Assembly (NCBI GenBank): GCA_964472015.1
Contig: CAYYIP010000007.1
Location: forward strand, 50,751-114,750
Reading direction: 5' to 3'
Source: JAAYTD01 sp964472015
Lineage (GTDB): Bacteria; Bacteroidota; Ignavibacteria; Kapaibacteriales; UBA2268
DNA: 64,000 nucleotides
Position numbers and translations under genes: made by a program. This document shows, one piece after another, positions 1 to 8,267 of this stretch (positions within the stretch are counted from its first letter, which is position 1; every line of letters starts with the position of its first letter). A model generated the notes under the pieces. That model did no database searches, had not been told where the DNA came from, and saw nothing but the letters and a program-made list of their open reading frames with translations.

Positions 1-25
1 AAAGATGGGGAGAGAATAAGAAGAT

Positions 26-544
26 ATGAATTTTATTTTAAGATTTTTTTTTACAATTAGCGCTGTATCTTTTTTTGTTGTTGTTTATTTAGTACAAAAT
101 AAGATAAATCCATTTGATGAGGTTCTTGGAAAATATGCGTGGTTAATTTATATAGTGTACGTACTTTTTCCATTTATACTGACTTGTATATCACTGCGAA
201 TTTGTAAATTATTAGCCAGAAACTCGATTAAAAAAATACAATCAATAGAACCATCGAATAATGATTTCCTTGCCACCTATCTTGCGTTCTTTTTTGTTGC
301 ATTAAGTATTAAAGGAACAATTACTTTTTGGATAGTATTTGGAATGACGGTTCTTTTTACTTTTGTTTCAAGAGTATCATACTTTAATCCGGTTCTTTTA
401 GTATTTGGTTACAATTTTTATTATATAGTTACAGGGGAGAATGTAAAGATTATGTTAATTAGCAAACAAAAATTAAAAGCTCCGAATAATTTTGATCATA
501 AAGATGTAGGACGCATCAATGATTATACATTTATAGATATTTAA
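26..544 (+). CDS. kwaA: Kiwa-like anti-phage membrane protein KwaA
   Basis: A 172-residue protein with about four hydrophobic segments (roughly residues 4-23, 38-58, 81-95 and 98-115), followed by a cytosol-like tail with the run YFNPVLLVFGYNFY (119-132) and a polar C-terminus. It lies three bases before a DUF4868-type gene. Kiwa is a known two-gene system of a small four-pass membrane protein and a DUF4868 protein, and that size, topology and pairing is the basis for the name. In known Kiwa the membrane partner anchors the complex and senses phage infection at the envelope. The start ATG overlaps a possible upstream stop (TGA at 27-29), so it may be cotranscribed with a gene left of the window. 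The family match is from memory of its general features; another small membrane effector partner is the alternative. Confidence 0.65.
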   Translation: MNFILRFFFTISAVSFFVVVYLVQNKINPFDEVLGKYAWLIYIVYVLFPFILTCISLRICKLLARNSIKKIQSIEPSNNDFLATYLAFFFVALSIKGTITFWIVFGMTVLFTFVSRVSYFNPVLLVFGYNFYYIVTGENVKIMLISKQKLKAPNNFDHKDVGRINDYTFIDI

Positions 545-547
545 AAT

Positions 548-1357
548 ATGGCAGAATTAATAGTAAAATACAAATCTGAATACAAAAATGTATTGAAACA
601 AGAAGACAATATTATTGAAAATATTGATCTAACTAATGTAGAACAAATAGATTTTACAACAAGCTATAAGCTTGAAGATAATGAATGGTTTAAAATTACT
701 GATTTTAGCAATCAAGACTATGTTGTTGAAATATGTAATGAAAATTTCAGTACTGCAAGTCTCGTGCAAATAGTTAACAAGGAGTATGAAGATATTAAAG
801 AAATAGTTATTTTGCAGAACGAGCAGATGCATTTCCAAAGGGTTACTCCTTCTTATTATGTAAATAAGAAAACTTTTTTAGACTATTCAGGAAGTCCCAA
901 AGTAGTAGAACACAGAAAACAGATCGAGATAAAAAAAGAATCTGATGCTGTATATTTGTTAGAAACTGACACATTGTTATTTAAAGATATATCTAAAATA
1001 AAACCTATTTTTAAAGGAATAGAGATGTTGCATCGAGAAGCAACACAAGAGGAAGTTAACACATTTATGGAATATGATTTCATTTCAACGTTAAATTTTG
1101 ACTCTAAACGTGTAGGTGTTCAAAATCGAAAAAGAATAGCTGATATTGGGGTAAAATATGCTAATCTTTCAAGCGAGAAACAAAAAGGACTAATAACTTA
1201 TGCAAAAGAGAAATCAGGAATTGATATAGAGGATGGCAAATTTCTAATTAGAAATGATAACGATTTGAAAAACTTGCTTTACGCAATGGATCAACGTTAT
1301 TATTATGCTGATATATATGAAGAAAATAGAATTGCTAACTCCATTCGTATTGTGTAA
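548..1357 (+). CDS. kwaB: Kiwa-like anti-phage protein KwaB (DUF4868)
   Basis: A soluble, charged 269-residue protein without signal peptide or membrane segments, in the 250-340 residue range usual for DUF4868/KwaB. Around residues 130-180 it has an alternating beta/alpha pattern (AVYLLETDTLLFKDISK, then FKGIEMLHREATQEEV) that I associate with this family. The start codon follows the stop of the membrane protein by three bases, so the two are translated together. In characterised Kiwa systems KwaB binds DNA and acts with membrane-bound KwaA to block phage DNA replication and late transcription. The setting beside a type I restriction gene fits a defence role. No catalytic motif can be pointed to, so the call rests on family resemblance and gene pairing. 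Confidence 0.68.
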   Translation: MAELIVKYKSEYKNVLKQEDNIIENIDLTNVEQIDFTTSYKLEDNEWFKITDFSNQDYVVEICNENFSTASLVQIVNKEYEDIKEIVILQNEQMHFQRVTPSYYVNKKTFLDYSGSPKVVEHRKQIEIKKESDAVYLLETDTLLFKDISKIKPIFKGIEMLHREATQEEVNTFMEYDFISTLNFDSKRVGVQNRKRIADIGVKYANLSSEKQKGLITYAKEKSGIDIEDGKFLIRNDNDLKNLLYAMDQRYYYADIYEENRIANSIRIV

Positions 1358-1428
1358 CGGGTTATTTAGCAAGTTCATATTATAAAGTAAAATACGGATT
1401 TATGAATTATTTTTAAATTAATATTTAA

Positions 1429-2394
1429 ATGATCAATTTTCATGCACATAATCGCAAAAGTATTCGTCTAAAAGGATACGATTATTCGCAAGAAGGATTG
1501 TATTTTATAACGATTTGTTGTCAAGATAAAATTTGTAGGTTTGGACATATTGAAAACGACGAAATGATATGTAACCAATATGGAATTGTGGCATATAATG
1601 AATGGATAAAAACGTCACAAATACGTTCCAATATTACGTTGCACGAATTTGTTGTAATGCCCAATCATATCCACGGTATTATTGAAATAAATCGCGATGC
1701 GGAATTATATTCCCAAAACCGTGGTTGCGAATTGCGTTCGCCAAATTGTAGTGGCGAATTGTATTCGCCCGTTCCAAAGGGCGTATTCGATACGCCCCAA
1801 CAGCCCGATTTCGATACGTCCGTTCGTGGTTGCGAATTTTATTCGCCAAATTGTAGTGGCGAATTGTATTCGCCCATTCCAAAGGGGGTATTCAATACGC
1901 CCCAACAGCCCGATTTTGATTTGTCCGTTCGTGGTTGCGAATTGCGTTCGCAAAATTGTGGTTGCGAATTGCATTCGCCAAATTGTAGTGGCGAATTGTA
2001 TTCGCCCATTCCAAAGGGGGTATCCGATACGCCCCAACAGCCCGATTTCGATACGTCCGTTCGTGGTTGCGAATTGCGTTCGCAAAATTGTAGTGGCGAA
2101 TTGTATTCGCCCGTTCCAAAGGGGGTATTCGATACGCCCCAACAGATTGATTTCGATACGTCCCGATTGCGATCACCGTCGCAAACGGTTGGTGCCATCG
2201 TTCGCGGATACAAATCGGCGGTTACAAAACAATTGAATGCGTTGGGAATGACCGAAAAATTATGGCAACGCAATTATTACGAACATATTATACGCAATGA
2301 ACAATCATATATACATATTTCTGAATATATTCGCAACAATCCCATACAATGGATAAACGATAGATTTTATGATTATGAAATTTACAGAAAATGA
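1429..2394 (+). CDS. HUH single-strand transposase, REP-associated (RAYT/Y1) type, with internal repeat insertion
   Basis: A 321-residue Y1 transposase. The N-terminus has the strand FITICC (26-31) and the metal-binding HUH pair in MPNHIHGI (His80, His82). The C-terminus (about 250-315) has GAIVRGYKSA, the helix with QRNYYEHIIRNEQSY and YIRNNP, where the catalytic tyrosine should lie. Such enzymes cut and join single-stranded DNA at hairpins. Residues 98-245 are not part of the normal fold: they are a repeat array described separately. Without it the protein would be about 172 residues, the normal size of the family. The frame is intact and every repeat unit is a multiple of three, so the gene may still be functional. 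Its last 20-26 bases overlap the start of hsdR. No flanking REP-type hairpins were seen outside the gene. Confidence 0.85.
   Translation: MINFHAHNRKSIRLKGYDYSQEGLYFITICCQDKICRFGHIENDEMICNQYGIVAYNEWIKTSQIRSNITLHEFVVMPNHIHGIIEINRDAELYSQNRGCELRSPNCSGELYSPVPKGVFDTPQQPDFDTSVRGCEFYSPNCSGELYSPIPKGVFNTPQQPDFDLSVRGCELRSQNCGCELHSPNCSGELYSPIPKGVSDTPQQPDFDTSVRGCELRSQNCSGELYSPVPKGVFDTPQQIDFDTSRLRSPSQTVGAIVRGYKSAVTKQLNALGMTEKLWQRNYYEHIIRNEQSYIHISEYIRNNPIQWINDRFYDYEIYRK
1720..2165 (+). repeat. In-frame tandem array of hairpin-forming repeats inside the transposase gene
   Basis: Four units begin with CGTGGTTGCGAATT at 1720, 1825, 1930 and 2062, giving unit lengths of 105, 105 and 132 bases plus a final unit. 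The 132-base unit contains an extra 27-base copy of its first part. Each unit carries several inverted repeats: GCGAA/TTCGC with a 5-base loop, a perfect GGCGAAT-TGT-ATTCGCC (for example 1753-1769), and GGGCGTA/TACGCCC around 1779-1797, with one mismatch in the later units. The encoded peptide repeats the pattern RGCELRS...NCSGELYSP...PKGVFDTPQQ. The array is much richer in G and C than the surroundings and is read without stops in the transposase frame and in long stretches of other frames. Confidence 0.9.
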
Positions 2395-5300
2395 ATTAGA
2401 AAAGGCATTTATCAAATTATTAGAGCAAGAGGGCTATACGCATAGTGCAGGTGCTTCGGTATCACGTTCCTCAATGAACGAGGTGCTGATAAAAGAAGAT
2501 TTGCGTAGGTTTTTGCATTCGCACTATAAGGCAGATGAGCTGACGGGAAACGAGGTAAATTTCATTATCCAGCAACTTAACTCGCTTCCTGCCAGCGATT
2601 TATATGAAAGTAATAAACGGTTTATGCAGATGCTTTCAGACGGTTTTATTCTGAAAAGAGATGACCACAAGCAGAAAGATCTTTACATTGAGCTTATCAA
2701 CTATAGATTTTTGAAAAAAAATCTACATCTTAAAACAGAAAAATATACTTCTATAGTTGCGGAAAATAATGACGACAATAACATCTACAGATTTGTAACT
2801 CAATTGGAAATCGTAGGGAATGAAAAACGTATTCCCGATGGAATTGTTTATGTAAACGGTTTACCATTAGTGGTTTTTGAATTTAAGACTCCCGTTAAAG
2901 AAGAGGTTACTATTTATGATGCTTACAAGCAACTTACGGTGCGTTATCGTCGCGATATTCCCGAACTTTTCAAGTACAACGCTTTTTGTGTTATCAGTGA
3001 CGGCGTAAACAGCAAAGCAGGTTCATTGTTTGCCTCTTACGAGTTTTATTACGCATGGAGAAGAATAGCAAGTTTAGCAAAAGATGTTGACGGAATTGAT
3101 AGTATGTTTACCCTAATTAAAGGAGTTTTCGACAAAAACCGTTTTCGAGACATACTTCGTAATTTTATCTTTTTCCCCGATACAGAAAAAAATGAAAGTA
3201 AAATCGTTTGTCGTTATCCTCAATATTACGCTGCCCGTGCTTTGTTCGAAAATATCAAGCAAGCTCAAAAACCTCACGGCAACGGAAAAGGCGGAACCTA
3301 TTTCGGAGCAACTGGCAGTGGCAAGAGCTTCACGATGCTTTACCTTACACGTTTGCTGATGAAAAGCGAACATTTTGCTAGTCCAACTATCGTACTTATT
3401 ACAGATCGTACCGATTTAGACGATCAGCTCTCTGCACAATTTGTAAATGCCAAGAGATTTATAAGTGATGATACAGTGCAAAGCGTTGAAAATCGTGCTG
3501 ATTTACGCGAGAAGCTACAAGGCAGACAGAGCGGAGGTGTTTTTCTTACTACTATACAGAAATTTACTGAAGATACGGAATTGCTTACCGAACGCAATAA
3601 TGTGATTTGTATTTCAGATGAAGCACATCGCACACAAACAAATCTCGATCAAAAAATCCGTATTACCGAACAAGGAGTTACTAAATCATTTGGCTTTGCT
3701 AAATATCTGCACGATTCTTTGCCTAATGCTACTTACGTTGGTTTTACTGGAACACCTATAGATGCTACATTAGATGTTTTCGGTCCGGTGGTAGATTCCT
3801 ACACAATGACCGAATCAGTTAAAGATGAAATTACTGTGCGTATCGTTTACGAAGGCAGAGCTGCTAAAGTAGCTTTAGATAACAGTAAATTAGAGGAGAT
3901 TGAACGTTACTACGAAGCAGCTGCGGAAGCTGGAGCTAACGAATATCAAATTGAGCAAAGCAAAAAAGAGACTGCTAAAATGAATGCTATTCTTGGCGAC
4001 CCGAAACGTTTACAAAGTGTTGCCGAAGATTTTGTAGAACATTACGAAAAACGTGTTTCGGAAAAAGCAACGCTGAAAGGTAAAGCTATGTTTGTTTGTA
4101 GCAACAGAGAAATAGCTTATGATCTGTTTAAGCGTATTATTACACTTCGTCCCGAATGGAATGAAATACGTGCAGCAGAAGAAGGAGCAGAACTTTCCGA
4201 TAAGGATAAAAGGGAATTAAAACCTATAGAGCGAATAAAAATGGTAATGACACGGTCAAAAGACGACGAAAAAGAACTTTGGGATTTGTTAGGGACAAAG
4301 GAATATAGAAAAGAGCTTGACAGACAATTCAAAAATGAAAAATCTAACTTTAAAATAGCTATCGTGGTTGATATGTGGCTCACAGGATTCGACGTGCCTT
4401 TTTTGGATACAATTTATATAGACAAACCAATACAACAACATAATCTAATACAAACTATTTCGCGAGTAAATCGTCGAGTGGAAGGAAAAGATAAAGGGCT
4501 TGTGGTTGATTATATCGGCATAAAGAACAAGATGAATTTGGCACTTGCTCAATACGATAAAATTGAAGGTGATAACTTTGAAGATATTTCTCAATCACTT
4601 GTGATAATGCGAGAGCATTTGGATTCGTTGAAACATTTGATGCATACGTTCGACGATACAAAGTATTTTAAAGGTTCAAATTTAGAACAACTAAATACAC
4701 TTAATTTGGCTGCTGAATTTGTACAACAAACCAAAGAAACTGAAAGCCGATTTATGGGACTAACAAAACGTTTGAAAGCTGCTTATGATATTTGTGTGGG
4801 AAGCGAACAAATAACACAGAAAGATCGAGATTATGTACATTTTTATATAGCTATTCGTTCCATTGTTTTTAAACTGACTAAAGGCGATATTCCCGATGTG
4901 GTACAAATGAATAACCGAGTACGTCAGATGATTGAAGAAGCTTTACAAAGTGACGGTGTTGAGGAAATATTAAAAATTGGCGATGAAACTAAAAGTGAAC
5001 AAGATTTGTTTGATGAAAAGTATTTGGCAAAAATCAATAAGATAAAGCTACCTAATACGAAAATTAAACTCTTGCAGAAGCTCTTAGCAAAAGCTATCGG
5101 GCAACTGCGAAAAATTAATCGCATAAAAGGAATTGACTTTAGCCATCGAATGCAAAAGTTAGTGGATCAATACAACGACCGTTCAGTAAACGATATTTTG
5201 CGAAGCGAGGTATATGAAGAGATGGCTGAAAAACTTACCGCTATGATTTGGGATGTACACGAAGAATTTTATGCCGGCGAAAAGTTGGGAATTGATTTTG

Positions 5301-5578
5301 AAGAAAAAGCCTTTTACGATATTCTAAAAGAATTGTGTGTGAAATACGATTTTAAATATCCCGACGACAAAATGATAAAGTTGGCTAAAAAAGTCAAAGA
5401 GCTAGTTGATTTTATAGCCAGTTATCCCGATTGGAATAAGCAAGAGAATATAAAATCAGAGTTGAAAGCTGGATTAATTGTGTTGCTTGATGAATACAAT
5501 TATCCGCCTGTTGAACGAGATGAAGTTTATGTAGAAATTTTTGAACAAGCGGAGAATTTTAAGAAAAATAGAGAATAA
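2375..5578 (+). CDS. hsdR: Type I restriction enzyme, R (endonuclease/translocase) subunit
   Basis: HsdR is the motor and nuclease of type I restriction complexes. The N-terminal PD-(D/E)xK nuclease is visible as PDGIVYVNGLPLVVFEFK (Asp155, Glu169, Lys171). The superfamily 2 helicase follows with Walker A GATGSGKS (311-318), DRTDLDDQ, the DEAH box (415-418), TGTP (458-461) and motif VI HNLIQTISRVNRR. The C-terminal helical part would bind the methylase core. The 1,067-residue length is normal. I chose the ATG at 2375 because the family starts with a short lead into FTENELE; an in-frame ATG at 2369 would add two residues. Either start lies inside the 3' end of the transposase gene. hsdM and hsdS are not in the window and would have to lie upstream or elsewhere. 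Base use is richer in G and C than that of the genes to the right. Confidence 0.95.
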   Translation: MKFTENELEKAFIKLLEQEGYTHSAGASVSRSSMNEVLIKEDLRRFLHSHYKADELTGNEVNFIIQQLNSLPASDLYESNKRFMQMLSDGFILKRDDHKQKDLYIELINYRFLKKNLHLKTEKYTSIVAENNDDNNIYRFVTQLEIVGNEKRIPDGIVYVNGLPLVVFEFKTPVKEEVTIYDAYKQLTVRYRRDIPELFKYNAFCVISDGVNSKAGSLFASYEFYYAWRRIASLAKDVDGIDSMFTLIKGVFDKNRFRDILRNFIFFPDTEKNESKIVCRYPQYYAARALFENIKQAQKPHGNGKGGTYFGATGSGKSFTMLYLTRLLMKSEHFASPTIVLITDRTDLDDQLSAQFVNAKRFISDDTVQSVENRADLREKLQGRQSGGVFLTTIQKFTEDTELLTERNNVICISDEAHRTQTNLDQKIRITEQGVTKSFGFAKYLHDSLPNATYVGFTGTPIDATLDVFGPVVDSYTMTESVKDEITVRIVYEGRAAKVALDNSKLEEIERYYEAAAEAGANEYQIEQSKKETAKMNAILGDPKRLQSVAEDFVEHYEKRVSEKATLKGKAMFVCSNREIAYDLFKRIITLRPEWNEIRAAEEGAELSDKDKRELKPIERIKMVMTRSKDDEKELWDLLGTKEYRKELDRQFKNEKSNFKIAIVVDMWLTGFDVPFLDTIYIDKPIQQHNLIQTISRVNRRVEGKDKGLVVDYIGIKNKMNLALAQYDKIEGDNFEDISQSLVIMREHLDSLKHLMHTFDDTKYFKGSNLEQLNTLNLAAEFVQQTKETESRFMGLTKRLKAAYDICVGSEQITQKDRDYVHFYIAIRSIVFKLTKGDIPDVVQMNNRVRQMIEEALQSDGVEEILKIGDETKSEQDLFDEKYLAKINKIKLPNTKIKLLQKLLAKAIGQLRKINRIKGIDFSHRMQKLVDQYNDRSVNDILRSEVYEEMAEKLTAMIWDVHEEFYAGEKLGIDFEEKAFYDILKELCVKYDFKYPDDKMIKLAKKVKELVDFIASYPDWNKQENIKSELKAGLIVLLDEYNYPPVERDEVYVEIFEQAENFKKNRE

Positions 5579-5700
5579 GGCTTTTTATATATATTCATCG
5601 AACAAGTTTTATATTATCGATTTTTGAAACACTAAAACTCATCGAATTTGCAAAAAAGATTGGGATAATAAAAAGAGTAGAAAGAGAAATAACAGAATAA
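5578..5700 (+). pseudogene. Possible short coding remnant downstream of hsdR
   Basis: An open frame without a proper start ends with TAA at 5698-5700 and reads ...FETLKLIEFAKKIGIIKRV... with protein-like character. It could be the tail of a lost gene, for example a transposase, but it is too short to assign. The rest of the spacer up to 5933 is AT-rich and holds a hairpin terminator and the gltX promoter region. Confidence 0.2.
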
Positions 5701-5729
5701 ATTAACAATATATATTTTTTATAGTTTTT

Positions 5730-5782
5730 GACGATTTAATTAAATTACTTTTTAATTTATAAATATTAAGTCGTCTTTTTTT
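5730..5782 (+). terminator. Hairpin with T tract between hsdR and gltX
   Basis: GACGATTTAAT pairs with ATTAAGTCGTC (5765-5775), with one G-T pair, and is followed by seven T. The 3' arm and T tract repeat those of the terminator at 39840. It closes the defence region transcript. Confidence 0.6.
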
Positions 5783-5786
5783 ATAT

Positions 5787-5794
5787 TATATTTG
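5787..5794 (+). promoter_or_regulatory. Candidate -7 promoter element upstream of gltX
   Basis: TATATTTG matches the Bacteroidota -7 consensus TAnnTTTG and lies directly after the terminator and about 140 bases before gltX. No clear -33 TTG was found at the expected spacing, so this is tentative. Confidence 0.25.
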
Positions 5795-5933
5795 GCTAAG
5801 AATTAAGTTATAAAAATACTTCTGATTATATTTATTAATTTTAAAATATATTAAATAATTAAAATAATTAAAAATATAGTTTTTTTTTGTATTTTAGTAT
5901 TTTTATTAAAGGTTAAAATTAGGATAATATAAT

Positions 5934-7385
5934 ATGTCAGTACGAGTTAGATTTGCACCTTCTCCTACAGGTTACTTACACATTGGTGGACTTAGAACAG
6001 CTTTATATAATTATCTTTTTGCAAAACATCATAATGGGAAATGTATTTTAAGAATAGAAGATACTGATAGAACAAGATTTGTAGAAAATGCTCAGGAAAA
6101 TTTAATATCTTCTTTACGATGGGCAGGTATAGAATTTGATGAAAGTCCTGAAATAGGTGGTGAATATGGTCCTTATATACAATCTGAACGATTTGATTTA
6201 TATAAAAAATATGCTTTTCAACTTATAGAAAATGGTTCAGCGTATTATGCTTTTGATACAAGTGACGAATTAGATTCTATGCGAGATCGTCAACAAAAAG
6301 CAGGTATTGTTCCTAAATATGATAGGACAACTATGCGTAATGAATTTACTCTTGGTAAAGAAGAAACAAAAAAAATGATAGAAAATGGTGTTTCTTATGT
6401 TATACGTCTAAAAGTTCCTATAACCGAAAATATAAAATTTGTCGATATAATTAGGGGAGAAGTTATTGTAAATGGTCACGATATAGATGACCAAATTTTA
6501 CTTAAATCAGATGGTTTCCCAACATATCATCTTGCTAATGTTGTCGATGACCATTTAATGGGAATAACTCATGTTATTCGCGGAGAAGAATGGTTACCGT
6601 CAACTCCTAAACACGTAATACTTTATAAATCATTTGGATGGGATAGTCCTACTTTTGCTCATCTTCCACTCTTGTTGAATAAAGATAAAACTAAATTAAG
6701 TAAAAGGCAAGGTAGTGTAGCAGTTGAAGATTTTATTGAACAAGGATATTTCAAAGAAGCCTTTGTAAATTTTGTAGCATTACTTGGATGGAATCCTACT
6801 GCCGATAGAGAAATATTTTCTATGCAAGAATTAATTCAACATTTTAATTTAGAAAAAGTAAATAAAAGTGGTGCCGTTTTTGATATTAAAAAGTTAGAAT
6901 GGGTTAATTCTCAATATTTAAAAATATTACCATTGGATTATATGGCTGATATTTTGATACCTGAATTAAAAAAATATAATTTTAATAATATAGATAAAGA
7001 TTATGTTATACAAGTTATTAATTTATTAAAAGAACGTATTACTTTCTTAAACCAAATTCCTATTTTTGGTAATTATATGTTTGAAAAACCAAAAGAATTT
7101 GAACAAGATTATTTACAAAAACATTGGAAAGAAAATACTTTTGAAATAATGTTACCGCTTATTAATCTTTTGAAAAGTATTAAAAATTGGCGACACGATG
7201 ATATGTATAACGTAACAAAACAGTATGTAGAAGAAAATGAGTTAAAACTTAAAGATGTTATACATCCTTTAAGATTAATGATAACAGGTAAATCAGTTGG
7301 TGCAGGTATGTTTGAAACTATGGAAGTTTTAGGAAAAGAACAGTGTATTGAACGTATTGATTCTTTTATAGATACTTATAAATAA
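5934..7385 (+). CDS. gltX: Glutamate--tRNA ligase
   Basis: Class I aminoacyl-tRNA synthetase that charges tRNA-Glu for translation; its tRNA-Glu substrate gene is at 13490. The Rossmann domain begins FAPSPTGYLHIGG, with the HIGH-type motif at residues 16-19, and the KMSKS-type loop is KLSKR at 254-258. The remaining C-terminal half is the anticodon-binding helical domain. Length 483 residues is normal. Whether it is discriminating for tRNA-Glu or also charges tRNA-Gln cannot be read from the motifs alone; no glnS or gatCAB lies in the window, although a tRNA-Gln does. It is the first gene after the accessory region and is likely transcribed from its own promoter. Confidence 0.97.
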   Translation: MSVRVRFAPSPTGYLHIGGLRTALYNYLFAKHHNGKCILRIEDTDRTRFVENAQENLISSLRWAGIEFDESPEIGGEYGPYIQSERFDLYKKYAFQLIENGSAYYAFDTSDELDSMRDRQQKAGIVPKYDRTTMRNEFTLGKEETKKMIENGVSYVIRLKVPITENIKFVDIIRGEVIVNGHDIDDQILLKSDGFPTYHLANVVDDHLMGITHVIRGEEWLPSTPKHVILYKSFGWDSPTFAHLPLLLNKDKTKLSKRQGSVAVEDFIEQGYFKEAFVNFVALLGWNPTADREIFSMQELIQHFNLEKVNKSGAVFDIKKLEWVNSQYLKILPLDYMADILIPELKKYNFNNIDKDYVIQVINLLKERITFLNQIPIFGNYMFEKPKEFEQDYLQKHWKENTFEIMLPLINLLKSIKNWRHDDMYNVTKQYVEENELKLKDVIHPLRLMITGKSVGAGMFETMEVLGKEQCIERIDSFIDTYK

Positions 7386-7493
7386 TTATTTATTATATAT
7401 ACTTGAATTAAATAAATTCTTTATAAATCAAAATTATATTATTTATAAATATTATAATAATATATTTACATTATTATTGTAATTAGTATTGGG

Positions 7494-7509
7494 AACTTTA
7501 ATTAAAGTT
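7494..7509. promoter_or_regulatory. Perfect 16-base palindrome upstream of the AlbA_2/HTH gene
   Basis: AACTTTAATTAAAGTT is a perfect inverted repeat about 55 bases before the start of a gene with a C-terminal winged helix. It could be an operator for that protein, but such palindromes arise by chance in AT-rich DNA. Confidence 0.25.
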
Positions 7510-7563
7510 ATATTATAATTAAAGTAATTTAAATAAAAGCATACAAATTTTAAATTAGTGTTT

Positions 7564-8220
7564 ATGATTTATAAGCGTGAAATTTTAAATCTTATAGAAA
7601 AAGGAGAAAGTAATATTGTAGAATTTAAACGACAAGGAACAACCCCGGAAAAATTATCTAAAGAAATTTGTGCTTTTTCTAATACCAAAGGTGGATATTT
7701 ATTTATAGGAGTTGATGACGATAGAAAAATAATAGGTGTAAAAAACGAAAAAGCTGAACTTGATATTATTCAACAAGCATGTTATTTTAATATTGTTCCT
7801 GTTCCTAAATATGAAGTTTCTATTTTTTCTATAAAAAAAACAATAGATATTATTGTTGTATATATTCCTCAAAGTTTAAATAAGCCACATAAAATAAAGT
7901 TATTTGATACAATAAACAATAAATTTTATTGGCGTGCTTATATTAGGAATAAAGATGAATCGGTTCTTGCTAGTAGAGAAATGACCAATTTGATGGCTTA
8001 TATTTCTAAAGATGAACCTATGACGAATATTACTATTGGTAAAACCGAACGAATTCTTTTTGAATATCTTTCGATAAATAAAAAAATTAATATTCAAGAA
8101 TTTTCAAAAATTGCAAATATTTCACGAAGACGAGCGGAGCGTATTTTAATTCAATTAGTCAAATTGGGTTTAATTATGATACATACAGATTTGCAACAAG
8201 ATTATTTTACTGCTATCTAG
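7564..8220 (+). CDS. AlbA_2 (Schlafen-like) domain protein with C-terminal winged helix
   Basis: The first 130 residues form an AlbA_2 domain, seen in GESNIVEFKRQG near the N-terminus and the core KEICAFSNTKGGYLFIGV with DDDRKIIGV. This domain binds nucleic acid and is found in putative transcriptional regulators and in some nucleases. The last 60 residues look like a winged helix-turn-helix (INIQEFSKIANISRRRAERI). The family therefore suggests a DNA-binding regulator. I prefer ATG at 7564; a GTG at 7558 would add two residues. The next gene, mraY, starts 47 bases downstream, so it may be cotranscribed. It lacks the ATPase and longer C-terminal parts of larger AlbA_2 regulators. The target is unknown. 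Confidence 0.8.
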   Translation: MIYKREILNLIEKGESNIVEFKRQGTTPEKLSKEICAFSNTKGGYLFIGVDDDRKIIGVKNEKAELDIIQQACYFNIVPVPKYEVSIFSIKKTIDIIVVYIPQSLNKPHKIKLFDTINNKFYWRAYIRNKDESVLASREMTNLMAYISKDEPMTNITIGKTERILFEYLSINKKINIQEFSKIANISRRRAERILIQLVKLGLIMIHTDLQQDYFTAI

Positions 8221-8267
8221 TGTCTTCGTTTTAAGTAAATGTTTATTTAAAAATATTATAAACAAAA

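Noticed and set aside
1720..2165. Repeat array as a CRISPR locus
   Set aside because: The units are tandem copies over their whole length with no unique spacers, and they lie in frame inside a transposase gene without cas genes.
1697..2273. Four long alternative frames (one plus, three minus) as real genes
   Set aside because: They only cover the low-stop repeat array and its edges, encode the same repeat in other frames and have no family features; the HUH motifs and full-length fold are in the 1429-2394 frame.
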